This document shows, piece after piece, positions 26,978-36,826 of a stretch of DNA of 64,000 nt. Both the position numbers and the translations under genes were made by a program. Source of the stretch: Chryseobacterium edaphi. GTDB taxonomy: Bacteria > Bacteroidota > Bacteroidia > Flavobacteriales > Weeksellaceae. The stretch is from assembly GCF_025628985.1 (NCBI RefSeq), contig NZ_JAOTEM010000003.1:310001-374000 (forward strand). The letters run 5' to 3'. Below the pieces are notes generated by a model. It saw nothing but the letters and a program-made list of their open reading frames with translations. It searched no databases and was not told the DNA's origin. The number at the start of each line of letters is the position of its first letter. Position 1 is the first letter of the stretch.

Positions 26978-27745
26978 TTATCCTCTGTCTGCCATTGCAG
27001 CCATGTACTCTCTGTTCATTCTTGCGATATTCTCAAGAGAAATTCCTTTCGGACATTCTACTTCACAAGCTCCTGTATTTGAACAGTTACCAAATCCTTC
27101 TTCATCCATTGCTTTCACCATGCTTAGAACTCTTCTCTTCGCTTCTACTCTACCTTGAGGTAAAAGTGCGTATTGAGAAACTTTAGCTCCTACGAACAAC
27201 ATTGCAGATCCGTTCTTACAAGTAGCTACACAAGCTCCACAACCGATACAAGCCGCAGCATCCATTGCTTTGTCTGCATCTTCTTTAGGAACCAGAATTG
27301 CGTTTGCATCTAAAGTATTTCCTGAAGTATTTACCGAGATAAATCCACCTGCAGCCATTACTCTGTCAAATGCGCTTCTATCTACCATTAAATCTTTAAT
27401 GACAGGGAAAGCAGCGCTTCTCCAAGGCTCAATAACGATCGTTTCACCGTCTTTGAACATTCTCATGTGAAGCTGACAAGTTGTAATTCCCGTATCCGGA
27501 CCGTGAGCTCTACCGTTGATGTAAAGAGAACACATTCCGCAGATTCCTTCACGACAGTCGTGGTCGAAAGCGATTGGTTCTTTTCCTTCGTTGATCAAGT
27601 TTTCGTTCAGAATGTCTAACATTTCTAAGAATGAAGAATCTGTAGAAACATCTGATATTTTATAGGTCTCAAACTGACCTTTAGTTTTTGTATTTTTTTG
27701 TCTCCAAATTTTCAGAGTAAGATGTAAGCCTTTTTTTGCACTCAT
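26978..27745 (-). CDS. sdhB: Succinate dehydrogenase iron-sulfur subunit
   Basis: SdhB carries electrons from the flavoprotein to the membrane quinone site of complex II. The 255-residue protein has the [2Fe-2S] ligands in CREGICGMC (Cys64, 69, 72) and a later Cys90. The C-terminal half holds the ferredoxin-like cysteines [11 protein letters not shown] and a second set in [12 protein letters not shown] for the [4Fe-4S] and [3Fe-4S] centres. It is the last gene of the operon sdhC-sdhA-DUF2846-like-sdhB and is followed by a terminator. The extra gene puts it 599 bp away from sdhA. Confidence 0.96.
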   Translation of the reverse strand: MSAKKGLHLTLKIWRQKNTKTKGQFETYKISDVSTDSSFLEMLDILNENLINEGKEPIAFDHDCREGICGMCSLYINGRAHGPDTGITTCQLHMRMFKDGETIVIEPWRSAAFPVIKDLMVDRSAFDRVMAAGGFISVNTSGNTLDANAILVPKEDADKAMDAAACIGCGACVATCKNGSAMLFVGAKVSQYALLPQGRVEAKRRVLSMVKAMDEEGFGNCSNTGACEVECPKGISLENIARMNREYMAAMADRG

Positions 27746-27769
27746 AATGTTATATTTATTGGTTGGAGA

Positions 27770-28345
27770 TTATTTAGTTGGTTTGTCTGCATTTTCAAAC
27801 TTCATGTTTGAAGTCAAAAAAGCAATTTTATTTGATTTACTATTTTTTAGGTCTTGATATTTCTGCATTGCTTTAGCAATATTTTCAGATTTATCATCTT
27901 CTGATTTAGAATAAATTTGCTTTTTATCATTTTTAATAACTTGATAGAAAACTTTTTTATCTCTAAATTCATTAGGATTAAGAGGCTTAAGATTTACTCC
28001 GGCAACAAAAGCTCCCATTTGTCCTTCAGCGTTAATGACATAAACTGCATTGGGTTCAAGATTAGCTTCTACATAATCTCTATTTTCTGCACCTGCCCAA
28101 AACAAATGCTGTCCTGGTTCGCATTCATAGACTAAATACTTCCCACTTGCAACTGATCCTAAGAATATATCTTTGTCATAAATTCTAAAGTTAATCAAAA
28201 CACCTGCTCCGGTTTTTAAAATGTAAACCAAAGATTTTCCTTCAGATGGCTTATCAATAGCCTGAGTAGTTACTTTCTGCGCAAAAACCGTAGTGATTGC
28301 AAAAAGAACTACAAAAAGCACTACTACTTTTTTTAAATTCTTCAT
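27770..28345 (-). CDS. Exported DUF2846-like protein within the sdh operon
   Basis: This 191-residue protein starts with a signal peptide (hydrophobic VVVLFVVLFAITTVFA, cleavage near residue 22). The mature part resembles DUF2846: GKSLVYILKTGAG, a GSVASGKYLVYECEPGQHLFW strand set, and NAVYVINAEG. A charged C-terminal tail follows. Function is unknown. The gene is 1 bp after sdhA and 24 bp before sdhB, so it is read on the same transcript as complex II. Whether it has any part in complex II is open. The signal peptide places it in the periplasm or outer envelope, opposite to SdhA/SdhB. Confidence 0.75.
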   Translation of the reverse strand: MKNLKKVVVLFVVLFAITTVFAQKVTTQAIDKPSEGKSLVYILKTGAGVLINFRIYDKDIFLGSVASGKYLVYECEPGQHLFWAGAENRDYVEANLEPNAVYVINAEGQMGAFVAGVNLKPLNPNEFRDKKVFYQVIKNDKKQIYSKSEDDKSENIAKAMQKYQDLKNSKSNKIAFLTSNMKFENADKPTK

Positions 28346-28346
28346 A

Positions 28347-30359
28347 CTACTTGTAACTTCTCGCTTTAACTTCTATGTTTTCGTAGATAAGATCTTCTTT
28401 GTGCAGAACCTCATTTTTGATATCATCTCCTTGATATTCCCAAGCTCCTACATATTTGAAATTAACATCATCTCTTTCTGCTTCACCTTCCGGAGTAGCA
28501 TGATCTTCTCTGAAATGTCCTCCACAAGATTCGTTTCTGTGCAATGCATCGATAGCCATTAACTGTCCTAATTCGATAAAATCTGCAACTCTGAACGCTT
28601 TTTCAAGCTCTGTGTTCATCCCTTCAGCTTCACCCATTACTTTTACGTTTTGCCAGAAATCTTTTTTCACCTGATCAATTTCTGCAATCGCCTCTCTCAA
28701 ACCTTCAGGAGTTCTTCCCATTCCAACTTTATTCCACATAATGTGTCCTAATTGCTTGTGGAAATGATCTACTGAATGTGTTCCTTTATTGTTAACAAAG
28801 AAATTTACTTTGTCTTTGATTTCTTTTTCAGCTTCGTCAAATTCAGCAGAATTCGTAGGAATCGCTCCTGTTCTGATATCTGCTGAAAGATAATCTGCAA
28901 TGGTGTAAGGAAGAACGAAATATCCGTCTGCCAAACCTTGCATCAACGCAGAAGCTCCCAATCTGTTTGCTCCGTGATCTGAGAAGTTTGCTTCACCAAT
29001 TACGAAACATCCAGGAATTGTAGATTGTAAGTTATAATCAACCCAAACACCACCCATTGTGTAGTGAACAGCCGGGTAAATCTTCATTGGAGTTTTGTAA
29101 GGATCATCCGCAGTGATTTTTTCATACATCACGAATAAGTTACCATACTTTTCTTCAATCCAAGCTTTTCCAAGATCATATATTTGCTGATCGGTAGGAT
29201 TATGAATGTTTTTTTCGATAGCGGTTTCTTTACCTTTTTTGATAATCTCTGTTGAGAAATCTAAGTAAACACCTTCTTTAGTATCATTATTTTCGATTCC
29301 GAAACCGGCATCACATCTTTCTTTACCCGCTCTTGAGGCAACGTCACGAGGAACCAGGTTTCCAAATGCAGGATATCTTCTTTCTAAATAGTAATCTCTA
29401 TCTTCTTCTTTAATATTTTCAGGTCTCAATTTACCTTCTCTGATGGCAACTGAATCTTCAATTTTCTTTGGAACCCAGATTCTTCCGGAGTTTCTCAACG
29501 ATTCAGACATCAAAGTAAGCTTAGACTGCTGTGTTCCGTGTACAGGAATACAAGTCGGGTGAATCTGAACATAACAAGGATTTGCGAAATAAGCTCCTTT
29601 TTTATGAATTTTCCAAGCTGCAGAAACGTTTGATCCCATTGCGTTTGTCGAAAGGAAATATACGTTTCCGTAACCTCCTGAAGCAATAACAACTGCGTGA
29701 GCTGAATGTCTTTCGATTTCACCTGTTACTAAATTTCTAGCAATAATTCCTCTAGCTTTTCCGTCAACGATTACCAATTCAAGCATTTCGTGACGGTTGT
29801 ACATCTTTACTCTTCCTTTCCCGATTTGACGGCTTAATGAAGAATATGCACCTAATAATAATTGTTGACCAGTTTGTCCTTTTGCATAAAAAGTTCTTTT
29901 AACCTGAACTCCACCAAATGAACGGTTATCTAATTGTCCGCCGTAATCTCTACCAAATGGAACTCCCTGAGAAACACATTGGTCGATAATATTTGCAGAA
30001 ACTTCAGCTAATCTGTAAACGTTTGCTTCTCTAGCTCTGTAATCACCACCTTTGATGGTGTCGTAGAACAATCTGTAAGTTGAATCACCATCACCCTGAT
30101 AATTTTTAGCAGCGTTGATACCACCTTGAGCCGCAATCGAGTGTGCTCTTCTTGGTGAATCCTGATAGCAAAATGCTTTTACATTATAGCCCTGCTCAGC
30201 CAAAGTAGCTGCTGCAGAACCTCCTGCCAAACCTGTACCTACAACAATAATATCAATTTTATCACGGTTGTTAGGCGCAACAAGGTTCATATGGTCTTTA
30301 TGATTTTTCCATTTATCCTTTAGTGGGCCTTCTGGAATTCTTGAATCTAATTTACTCAT
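28347..30359 (-). CDS. sdhA: Succinate dehydrogenase/fumarate reductase flavoprotein subunit
   Basis: SdhA oxidises succinate to fumarate using covalently bound FAD. The 670-residue protein has the FAD-binding [10 protein letters not shown] at 41-50 and the probable FAD-linked histidine His73 in [14 protein letters not shown]. The capping-domain and C-terminal segments include [11 protein letters not shown] and [16 protein letters not shown]. Its length and neighbours (a single five-helix membrane subunit, no sdhD) fit the Bacteroidota type of complex II. It follows sdhC by 15 bp. Confidence 0.96.
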   Translation of the reverse strand: MSKLDSRIPEGPLKDKWKNHKDHMNLVAPNNRDKIDIIVVGTGLAGGSAAATLAEQGYNVKAFCYQDSPRRAHSIAAQGGINAAKNYQGDGDSTYRLFYDTIKGGDYRAREANVYRLAEVSANIIDQCVSQGVPFGRDYGGQLDNRSFGGVQVKRTFYAKGQTGQQLLLGAYSSLSRQIGKGRVKMYNRHEMLELVIVDGKARGIIARNLVTGEIERHSAHAVVIASGGYGNVYFLSTNAMGSNVSAAWKIHKKGAYFANPCYVQIHPTCIPVHGTQQSKLTLMSESLRNSGRIWVPKKIEDSVAIREGKLRPENIKEEDRDYYLERRYPAFGNLVPRDVASRAGKERCDAGFGIENNDTKEGVYLDFSTEIIKKGKETAIEKNIHNPTDQQIYDLGKAWIEEKYGNLFVMYEKITADDPYKTPMKIYPAVHYTMGGVWVDYNLQSTIPGCFVIGEANFSDHGANRLGASALMQGLADGYFVLPYTIADYLSADIRTGAIPTNSAEFDEAEKEIKDKVNFFVNNKGTHSVDHFHKQLGHIMWNKVGMGRTPEGLREAIAEIDQVKKDFWQNVKVMGEAEGMNTELEKAFRVADFIELGQLMAIDALHRNESCGGHFREDHATPEGEAERDDVNFKYVGAWEYQGDDIKNEVLHKEDLIYENIEVKARSYK

Positions 30360-30374
30360 ATTAGTATATTGAAA

Positions 30375-31037
30375 TTATTGAGTTACGTAATGAAAAACTG
30401 CGATAAAAATAAAACCTAGCGGAATAAGGATTGAATACCAATTTCCGAAAGCCTTAATGATCGGGGTATATTTTGGATGTCTTGCCCCCACAGACTGAAA
30501 TGAAGATTGAAAACCATGCGCCAAATGCACACCAAGTAATCCGAATGCTACAACGTAAAGAACAACTCTCCAAAGATCAGCAAACTTGCTATGTAAATCT
30601 CCCCAAAAACGACTTTCCTCGATAGGAAGACCATTTACGTATTTATAGTTCATCTCATGAAACCAGAAATCGTACATATGTAAAAATATGAACGCTAAAA
30701 TTACACCACCCGAAATAATCATATTACGAGATGACCATGTAGAATTGGCGGAACCATTGTTCTTATCGTAACCGATTGGTCTTGCTCTTTGATTTTTGAT
30801 CTCCAAAACGAATCCCATCACAAAATGGAAAATTACAGCAAACATCAACACAGGTTGCATTACAAACTGAATAAGAGGATTGTACCCCATAAACTGCGAT
30901 GCATTGTTATAAGCCGTTGCCCCGAAAACCGACAATAGATTCACGGAAAGATGCATTACTAAGAAAATCAGCAAGAACATTGCTGAAAGTGCCATAGCAT
31001 ATTTTCTACCAATTGTAGAACTTGTTAAACCTGCCAT
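30375..31037 (-). CDS. sdhC: Succinate dehydrogenase cytochrome b subunit
   Basis: This is the single membrane anchor of complex II that binds haem and reduces menaquinone. The protein has about 220 residues and five hydrophobic helices, with histidines in the helices (for example MHLSVNLL, IFHFVMGF, LHMYDFWFH and HLAHGFQSSFQS) that fit dihaem binding. The start is placed at 31037 (MAGLTSSTIGRK). An upstream ATG at 31064 lies at the -7 promoter element itself and is unlikely to be translated. It heads the sdh operon. Confidence 0.93.
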   Translation of the reverse strand: MAGLTSSTIGRKYAMALSAMFLLIFLVMHLSVNLLSVFGATAYNNASQFMGYNPLIQFVMQPVLMFAVIFHFVMGFVLEIKNQRARPIGYDKNNGSANSTWSSRNMIISGGVILAFIFLHMYDFWFHEMNYKYVNGLPIEESRFWGDLHSKFADLWRVVLYVVAFGLLGVHLAHGFQSSFQSVGARHPKYTPIIKAFGNWYSILIPLGFIFIAVFHYVTQ

Positions 31038-31061
31038 ATTGAGTTCAAATTTGATTTCCCA

Positions 31062-31069
31062 CAAAATTA
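31062..31069 (-). promoter_or_regulatory. -7 promoter element of the sdh operon
   Basis: TAATTTTG on the minus strand matches TAnnTTTG, 24 bp upstream of the sdhC ATG at 31037. A start site just downstream of it would exclude the longer sdhC frame. Confidence 0.5.
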
Positions 31070-31182
31070 AGGAATGTTAAGAAAACTAAAAAGTGAGAAA
31101 TCTCACTATTAGACAGTTTGTAATCTTTCTAAATAACAATGAAAAACATTGATAATGCGGGGAAAGTTTAAAAAATCTATAA

Positions 31183-32952
31183 TTATTTTAAATTATAAAT
31201 TTTATTATTGTAAACAATCTTTTCTGATGACGGCGGAAGTTTTTTAACTGAAATATTTTCCACTCTGCGAGATGAGACATAAGGATTAATAATATACTGC
31301 TGAATTTTCTTTTGATCATCCAAATTTTCAATCCAAAAACAAACATCATTTCCTTTTTTTGCAGAAAACACCTTTCCTTTTTTATATTGATGAACAAGAA
31401 TTTCTTCATGATTGTTTTCATAAATTGAAAATGAAATTCTTAGAATAAAAAACAGGATAACAGCTAAACAAAACTGAGAAATAGTTTTAAAATTATATTT
31501 TATAATCGCAAATTTTAAAAAATACACAGCTAGAAATAACAGAGCTACTTCAAACCAATTCATTGGAATATTATCAAAAAATAGAGAATCAAAATCTGCA
31601 AACCAATGAATTACTTTCAATAAAATCTCAATTACGAAATTATAAACCGTATTTAGAATGCCAAAATCAATCCTAACAGCCATCAAACCTGTCATTAAAA
31701 ACGAAAAAATAATGATCACTTCCGAAAAAGGAACAATGAAAAAATTAGCAAAAATTGAAATAAATGAAAACTGATGGAAATAAAATAATACCAAAGGCAA
31801 TGTTGCCAATTGAGCGGAAACCGAGATAGAAATTGTATTAAAAATTATCTTCTTAATATAATTATCCTGCTTCGGCAAACGTTTCAAAATTGGTTGGTTG
31901 AGCCAAAAAATTCCTAAGACTGCAAGAAAACTCAATTGAAATCCTACATCGAACAACTGTTGGGTATCAATAATCAAAATAATAAAAGCAGACAAAGCCA
32001 TAGAATGCAGTAAGTCTGGTTTTCGCTGAAGTAAAACGTAGATAAAATAAACCGAAAGCATAATGCAGGATCGAACTACCGAACTTCCAAAACCTATAAA
32101 CAAGGCAAAAATCCAAATAAATATTAAGCTTAAAATGATTACAGATTTCCTGAATCTTAACGGCAAAATTTTCATTAAAACAAAATAGAGGATCCCGAAA
32201 ATGACCACAATGTGAGTTCCCGAAATCGCAAGAAAATGCACCAATCCGGATTTATTGAAGTCCTGCAGAGTCTCTGCATCAATTTCTGTGCGGTCTGCCA
32301 AAATAATTCCTTTTAAGAACTCCTGACTTTTCGACGACATTTCAGAATTGTTGATTTGCTGTAAAACTTCCAGTCTTTTTTGACGAATTCCTTCACTGAA
32401 TGACAAGTCGTTTCTAACGGCAGAAGTTATCTCATCATTGATATAACATTGATAAAAAATATTTTTCCGATGAAGATATTTGGCATAATCAAATTGAAAA
32501 TGATACTTCGGAGATTGTGGTTTGTTTACGAATGCTTTGGCTTTGTAATAATGCTCAAAATCAAGCTCTTTACTATCTTTTGGAATTAATAAAACTGAAT
32601 TAATTTTTTGTTTTCTAACTTCAACAACCGCCTCGTATTTTTTATTCTTCTCTGTAGAATTTAGTTTTTTAGAAATTTTGAAAATTACAGTTTCATTTGG
32701 ATTAACTGAAACTCTTGGTTCCTGTGGTAAATTAAAATAATGCAAACAAATTCCCATTCCAAAAAATAGAAATGCAATTAATATAGAATTGATCTTCGAG
32801 ATAAAAAATGATTTGAAAAAAGTTGATATGGTAATCAGAATACAACCAATTGCAATAGTAAAAATAAAATTCTGCTCCAAAGAAAAATAATCCTGAAATA
32901 AAATTCCAAGGATAAAGCAGCAAACTAATATCAGAAGTGGCTGTCGATTCAA
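31183..32952 (-). CDS. comEC: ComEC/Rec2-family membrane protein (DNA uptake channel)
   Basis: ComEC forms the inner-membrane channel for transforming DNA in competent bacteria. The 589-residue protein has N-terminal membrane helices, a soluble DUF4131-type domain (about 80-200) and the competence domain with the conserved GLVHFLAISGTHI and several helices. LFDVGFQLSFLAVLGI is typical of the family. The metallo-beta-lactamase domain found at the C-terminus of many relatives is absent: the end is a short soluble tail without HxHxDH. It is 57 bp downstream of lpxB. Natural competence itself cannot be concluded from one gene. Confidence 0.9.
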   Translation of the reverse strand: MNRQPLLILVCCFILGILFQDYFSLEQNFIFTIAIGCILITISTFFKSFFISKINSILIAFLFFGMGICLHYFNLPQEPRVSVNPNETVIFKISKKLNSTEKNKKYEAVVEVRKQKINSVLLIPKDSKELDFEHYYKAKAFVNKPQSPKYHFQFDYAKYLHRKNIFYQCYINDEITSAVRNDLSFSEGIRQKRLEVLQQINNSEMSSKSQEFLKGIILADRTEIDAETLQDFNKSGLVHFLAISGTHIVVIFGILYFVLMKILPLRFRKSVIILSLIFIWIFALFIGFGSSVVRSCIMLSVYFIYVLLQRKPDLLHSMALSAFIILIIDTQQLFDVGFQLSFLAVLGIFWLNQPILKRLPKQDNYIKKIIFNTISISVSAQLATLPLVLFYFHQFSFISIFANFFIVPFSEVIIIFSFLMTGLMAVRIDFGILNTVYNFVIEILLKVIHWFADFDSLFFDNIPMNWFEVALLFLAVYFLKFAIIKYNFKTISQFCLAVILFFILRISFSIYENNHEEILVHQYKKGKVFSAKKGNDVCFWIENLDDQKKIQQYIINPYVSSRRVENISVKKLPPSSEKIVYNNKIYNLK

Positions 32953-33009
32953 TTTTCCATCAATTTGTACTACTAAAGTAATAAAAAATTGAAAATTATT
33001 CCTAAAAAT

Positions 33010-34116
33010 CTATTTATTTTTTAAAATAATATCTGCAGCATTGTCGCTTGCACCTTTTCCACCAAGTTTACTTCTCAAAATTTCGTATTCTTCAAGCATT
33101 AGATTTCTCTTTTCACCATCAAGAATAAATTTTAATTGCTCAGCAAGATTAGTCGTATTTAATTCACTTTGAATCAACTCCTTAACCACTTCTTTATCCA
33201 TAATCAAATTGACAAGCGAAATGTATTTAATATGCTTCACCAATCTTTTGGCAATGGCATAAGAGACTTTGCTTCCACGATAGCAAACTACTTCAGGAAC
33301 ATTTAATAAAGCTGTTTCAAGAGTTGCCGTTCCTGAAGTTACCAAAGCAGCTTTTGAACACCTCAATAAATCGTAAGTTTTATTGGACACAAAGTGCACA
33401 TTTTCATCCACATACTTCTGATAGAAATCCTTTTCAAGACTTGGAGCTCCCGCTATAACAAACTGATAATCTGTAAAAAAAGGTCTTACAGATAGCATAA
33501 TTTCCAACATCTTTTCAACTTCCTGTTTTCTTGAACCAGGAAGAAGCGCAATGATTTCTTTTTCGTTTAAGTTATTTTCTTTCTTAAAAACCTCAACCTC
33601 AATATTTTGTAAGGATGAAATCGCATCAAGCAAAGGATGTCCGACAAAGTGAGATTTCACATTATGCTTATGATAGAAATCTTCCTCAAAAGGTAGAATT
33701 ACCATCATTTCGTCAACATACTTTTTAATGATCTCAACTCTACCTTCTTTCCATGCCCAAAGTTGTGGAGAAATATAATAAACCACTCTGATTCCGAGCT
33801 CTTTTGCAAATTTTGCAATTCTTAAATTAAATCCCGGATAATCTACCAAGATTAAAACATCGGGTCTGTTGTTTTTGATATCAGTTTTGCAGAATTTAAT
33901 ATTATTTAAAATTGTTTTGAGGTTCAAAGCAACTTCCAGAAATCCCATAAAAGCGAGATCACGATAATGTTTCACCAAAGTCCCACCTTGTTTTTCCATC
34001 AAATCACCACCCCAAAATCTGAATTCTGCGTTGGGATCTTTCTGTTTTAAAGATTTCATTAAATTACTCCCGTGCAAATCTCCGGAAGCTTCACCTGCGA
34101 TGATATAGTATTTCAT
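33010..34116 (-). CDS. lpxB: Lipid-A-disaccharide synthase
   Basis: LpxB joins 2,3-diacylglucosamine-1-phosphate (lipid X) to UDP-2,3-diacylglucosamine to form the lipid A disaccharide at the inner membrane. The 368-residue GT19 protein starts with YYIIAGEASGDLHG, has FRFWGGDLM, VDYPGFNLRIAKFAK and ISPQLWAWKEGRV, then GHPLLDA and LLPGSRKQEV. The C-terminal TSGTATLETALLN is the nucleotide-sugar site region. It precedes comEC. The strand turns at 34117-34241, with the DUF2480 gene running the other way. Confidence 0.96.
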   Translation of the reverse strand: MKYYIIAGEASGDLHGSNLMKSLKQKDPNAEFRFWGGDLMEKQGGTLVKHYRDLAFMGFLEVALNLKTILNNIKFCKTDIKNNRPDVLILVDYPGFNLRIAKFAKELGIRVVYYISPQLWAWKEGRVEIIKKYVDEMMVILPFEEDFYHKHNVKSHFVGHPLLDAISSLQNIEVEVFKKENNLNEKEIIALLPGSRKQEVEKMLEIMLSVRPFFTDYQFVIAGAPSLEKDFYQKYVDENVHFVSNKTYDLLRCSKAALVTSGTATLETALLNVPEVVCYRGSKVSYAIAKRLVKHIKYISLVNLIMDKEVVKELIQSELNTTNLAEQLKFILDGEKRNLMLEEYEILRSKLGGKGASDNAADIILKNK

Positions 34117-34236
34117 TTTTGCTGAAATTTATTATTTGTTATCATTGATCCTTCTCTTCGCATCAGCAATTTTCATGATGGGAGGTTTCTATGATAAGAA
34201 TAGAGAACAAATTAAATCTTATTGAAGGTTAATTTG

Positions 34237-34244
34237 TAAATTTG
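34237..34244 (+). promoter_or_regulatory. -7 promoter element of the DUF2480 gene
   Basis: TAAATTTG matches TAnnTTTG, 21 bp before the ATG at 34266. It overlaps an alternative upstream ATG at 34242, which argues that translation starts at 34266. Confidence 0.5.
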
Positions 34245-34265
34245 TTCAAAGATAATCATAAAAAA

Positions 34266-34775
34266 ATGTCAGAAGAATTCGAAATAAAAAATAAAGTTGC
34301 GTCAAGCGGATTGGTAAATTTTGATCTTACCGATTTGGTTCCGAAAGGGATCAGAAAAGGAATTGATCTGAAAGACTTTCTTTTCATGGAAATGATTTTA
34401 AAAGAAAAAGATTTTCGCGAAAAAGTAGCAGCTATTAATCCAGAAGAATATCGAGATCAATATGTTTACATTTACAATTCGGCGGACGCAATTGTCCCAC
34501 TTTGGGCATATTTTCTGATAACTGCAAAATTAACCGATGTCACCAAAAAAATAATTTTCGGAAACAAAGAAGATTTAGAAGTGATGCTAATGCACAATGC
34601 AATTCAGACGTATAATTTTGATGAATTGAAAGATAAAAGAGTCTTGGTAAAAGGTTGTTCTGATAAAGAAATCCCTGAAAATGCTTATATTGAATTGGTA
34701 GAGCAATTGAAGCCGATTGTAAAGTCATTGATGTTTGGTGAGGCTTGTTCGAATGTTCCTATTTTTAAAAATTAA
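34266..34775 (+). CDS. DUF2480 family protein
   Basis: This 169-residue soluble protein (from ATG 34266) resembles DUF2480, a conserved Bacteroidota family without a known function. Recognisable segments are GLVNFDLTDLVPKG, KDFLFMEMILKEKDF and the late GEACSNVPIFK with a conserved cysteine. There is no signal peptide. Its stop overlaps the ATG of the next gene (TAATG), so the two are translationally coupled even though one product is soluble and the other a membrane protein. Confidence 0.85.
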   Translation: MSEEFEIKNKVASSGLVNFDLTDLVPKGIRKGIDLKDFLFMEMILKEKDFREKVAAINPEEYRDQYVYIYNSADAIVPLWAYFLITAKLTDVTKKIIFGNKEDLEVMLMHNAIQTYNFDELKDKRVLVKGCSDKEIPENAYIELVEQLKPIVKSLMFGEACSNVPIFKN

Positions 34776-36028
34776 TGCATTTTTCAGAAAAACAATTTAC
34801 GGTTATTCTTTTTTTCGTTTTCTTATTGATTTATGCGTCAGGAAGTTTTTCGAAAATACCGTTTGGTGATTGTATTGGTTTTGCTTTGTATACAGAGCGA
34901 GCTGAGTTTATAGATTCTACCTCTACCTATGCTCATTTTCTTTACAGCAATAGTTTGGTTTTATTTTCAAAAATATTACCATTTATAGAAAGCAGCGAAA
35001 TTGCACGTGGGTTTACAATTCTTTCCGCAGCATTATGTATTCCCATACTTTACAAAACGTGTCTTATACTTACAAAAAACAACTTTGCATCTATAACAAC
35101 AAGCGTAGTTTTTGGGCTAAGCTTTTCATTTTGGAAAAATGCTTCGATTATAGAAATATACACTTTTAATCTTCTGATCGTTGCCATTTTTGTTTACTGT
35201 ACTATTGCAGCCATAATTGAAAAAAAGAATCGTCTATATATTGCTTGTTCCATAATTTTAGGTATAAGCTTATTCAGTCATATCCAGAATATACTGATGT
35301 ATCCTGCATTTATAATGCTGATATTGTTCAGATCTTCAAAAAAAATCAGATTTATATCACTATCAATATTGGGAATACTTTTTTTATCACTATTCATTTT
35401 TCCTATAAAAAATAATGATGCTTTATCAAGCGTATATTCTTCTGGAATTGTTTCCGAAAAAATCTCAGAGACAAATATTGTAAAAAGCCTGATACTTGCA
35501 ATGGGATATCTTTTTTACAATTTTTGGCATTTCCTGATTTTTTCAATTTCTGGGATGTTCATTCTTTATAAAACAAACAGACAGATTTTCTTTTTTCTCA
35601 TTGCGAGTGCGATACCTATATTTGTTTTTTCAATTATTTTCGGAGTTTCAGACAACTATGTCTATTTTATTCCTTTTAATTACATTATTGGTCTATTCAT
35701 GAGTATTGGTATGTGTTATCTTTTTTCTCTTCGAATAAGAAAATGGATGGCTGCTTCCTCAATAATAATTCCTGCACTATATTTTTTCACTTATAAAACA
35801 CTAAGCCATATACCACAAATTGAAAAGTTTGCTCAATCTAAATCTTATAAAGGAGGTCTAAAATATTATCTGCTTCCCTGGATGAATGACAATGTTGGTA
35901 TTCTGGAATTCATTATTGACAAAAAGCCTTCTCCAGAGACTATTGATTGGATGCAAAAAGGTGCGGAAGAATATATAGATTTACTAAAAAATAAAGGTTA
36001 CACTGAAGAGGAGATCAGACAACTATAA
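34775..36028 (+). CDS. Multi-spanning membrane protein, DUF2723/GT-C-like
   Basis: This 417-residue protein has about ten hydrophobic helices. Its N-terminal loop (FGDCIGFALYTERAEF) and the SFWKNASIIEIYTFN segment resemble DUF2723 family membrane proteins, which are related to GT-C glycosyltransferases such as protein O-mannosyltransferases. The catalytic Asp expected in the first loop may be Asp32 of FGDC, or Glu in TERAEF. A soluble tail of about 80 residues ends with NKGYTEEEIRQL. Length is shorter than many DUF2723 proteins (often above 900). It is coupled to the DUF2480 gene. Substrate and function are not known. Confidence 0.7.
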   Translation: MHFSEKQFTVILFFVFLLIYASGSFSKIPFGDCIGFALYTERAEFIDSTSTYAHFLYSNSLVLFSKILPFIESSEIARGFTILSAALCIPILYKTCLILTKNNFASITTSVVFGLSFSFWKNASIIEIYTFNLLIVAIFVYCTIAAIIEKKNRLYIACSIILGISLFSHIQNILMYPAFIMLILFRSSKKIRFISLSILGILFLSLFIFPIKNNDALSSVYSSGIVSEKISETNIVKSLILAMGYLFYNFWHFLIFSISGMFILYKTNRQIFFFLIASAIPIFVFSIIFGVSDNYVYFIPFNYIIGLFMSIGMCYLFSLRIRKWMAASSIIIPALYFFTYKTLSHIPQIEKFAQSKSYKGGLKYYLLPWMNDNVGILEFIIDKKPSPETIDWMQKGAEEYIDLLKNKGYTEEEIRQL

Positions 36029-36068
36029 CTTTAGTATTATTTTATTTTCGAAGTATTTGTTTTTTTGA

Positions 36069-36076
36069 TAACTTTG
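36069..36076 (+). promoter_or_regulatory. -7 promoter element of the DUF937 gene
   Basis: TAACTTTG matches TAnnTTTG, 30 bp upstream of the ATG at 36107. Confidence 0.5.
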
Positions 36077-36106
36077 ATATTCTAACAAATAAAATAAACA
36101 CAAACA

Positions 36107-36763
36107 ATGAGTCTAATTGACCTTTTGACAGGAAACACAGGAAATCAGGTAGCTGAACAGGCAGAAAGCAAGTTCGGAATTAGCAAAAATCAAATTATTG
36201 CGCTCTTGGCAGTGGCTACTCCACTCGTCATTTCTTACCTTCGAAACAAATCTCAGGATGCAAAAGAAGCTGAAGCTTTAAACAATGCATTAGATAAAGA
36301 TCACGATGGAAGCATTCTGGATGACACTTCTCAGCTTGACAACAGACAAGACGAAGGCGGCTCTATTCTTTCGCACGTTTTCGGAAATCAGAAAAATACA
36401 GTAGAAAACCAATTATCACAGAATACCGGAATTTCTATTGATAAAATCGGTCCTATCTTGGCGATGCTTGCTCCTGTAATCATGGGTTATATCGGTAAAG
36501 AAAAGCAACAGAACAATGTTGGAGCAGGAGGTCTTGGTGATCTTTTAGGAGGAATTTTGGGTGGTGCTCAAAACCAGGCTCAACAACAGCAATCAAGTCC
36601 TTTGAATGATATTCTGGGGAGTGTTTTAGGTGGCGGACAATCGCAATCTTCCGGAAATCCCTTGAATGACATTTTAGGAAGTGTACTTGGCGGCGGACAG
36701 CAGCAAAAACAACAACAAGGTGGATTGGGAGATCTTCTTGGCGGACTTTTCGGAGGAAAATAA
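36107..36763 (+). CDS. DUF937 domain protein
   Basis: This 218-residue protein has two DUF937-type helical segments, FGISKNQIIALLAVATPLVI (about 24-43) and TGISIDKIGPILAMLAPVIM (about 106-125), with KDHDGSILDD between. The C-terminal third is a Gly/Gln/Leu-rich repeat region in which NDILGSVLGGGQ-type units recur and which ends GGLFGGK. There is no signal peptide. The DUF937 family has no firm function. It is a single-gene unit ended by a terminator. Confidence 0.85.
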   Translation: MSLIDLLTGNTGNQVAEQAESKFGISKNQIIALLAVATPLVISYLRNKSQDAKEAEALNNALDKDHDGSILDDTSQLDNRQDEGGSILSHVFGNQKNTVENQLSQNTGISIDKIGPILAMLAPVIMGYIGKEKQQNNVGAGGLGDLLGGILGGAQNQAQQQQSSPLNDILGSVLGGGQSQSSGNPLNDILGSVLGGGQQQKQQQGGLGDLLGGLFGGK

Positions 36764-36780
36764 TTTTGTTTTTAAATCAT

Positions 36781-36816
36781 AAAAAAAAGACCGGAGATTT
36801 GATCTTCGGTCTTTTT
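36781..36816. terminator. Terminator shared by DUF937 gene and THX gene
   Basis: A 15-bp stem with one G-T pair (AAAAAGACCGGAGAT at 36784-36798 against 36802-36816) and a 3-base loop is flanked by A-run and T-run, so it can stop transcripts from both sides. Confidence 0.8.
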
Positions 36817-36826
36817 ATTTTCGTTT

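Noticed and set aside
31038-31064. Longer start for sdhC (MWEIKFELN)
   Set aside because: The ATG coincides with the predicted -7 promoter element, and the family begins at the next methionine.
31188-31421. 77-residue frame within the end of comEC
   Set aside because: It is a same-strand out-of-frame shadow of the comEC coding sequence with low-complexity content.
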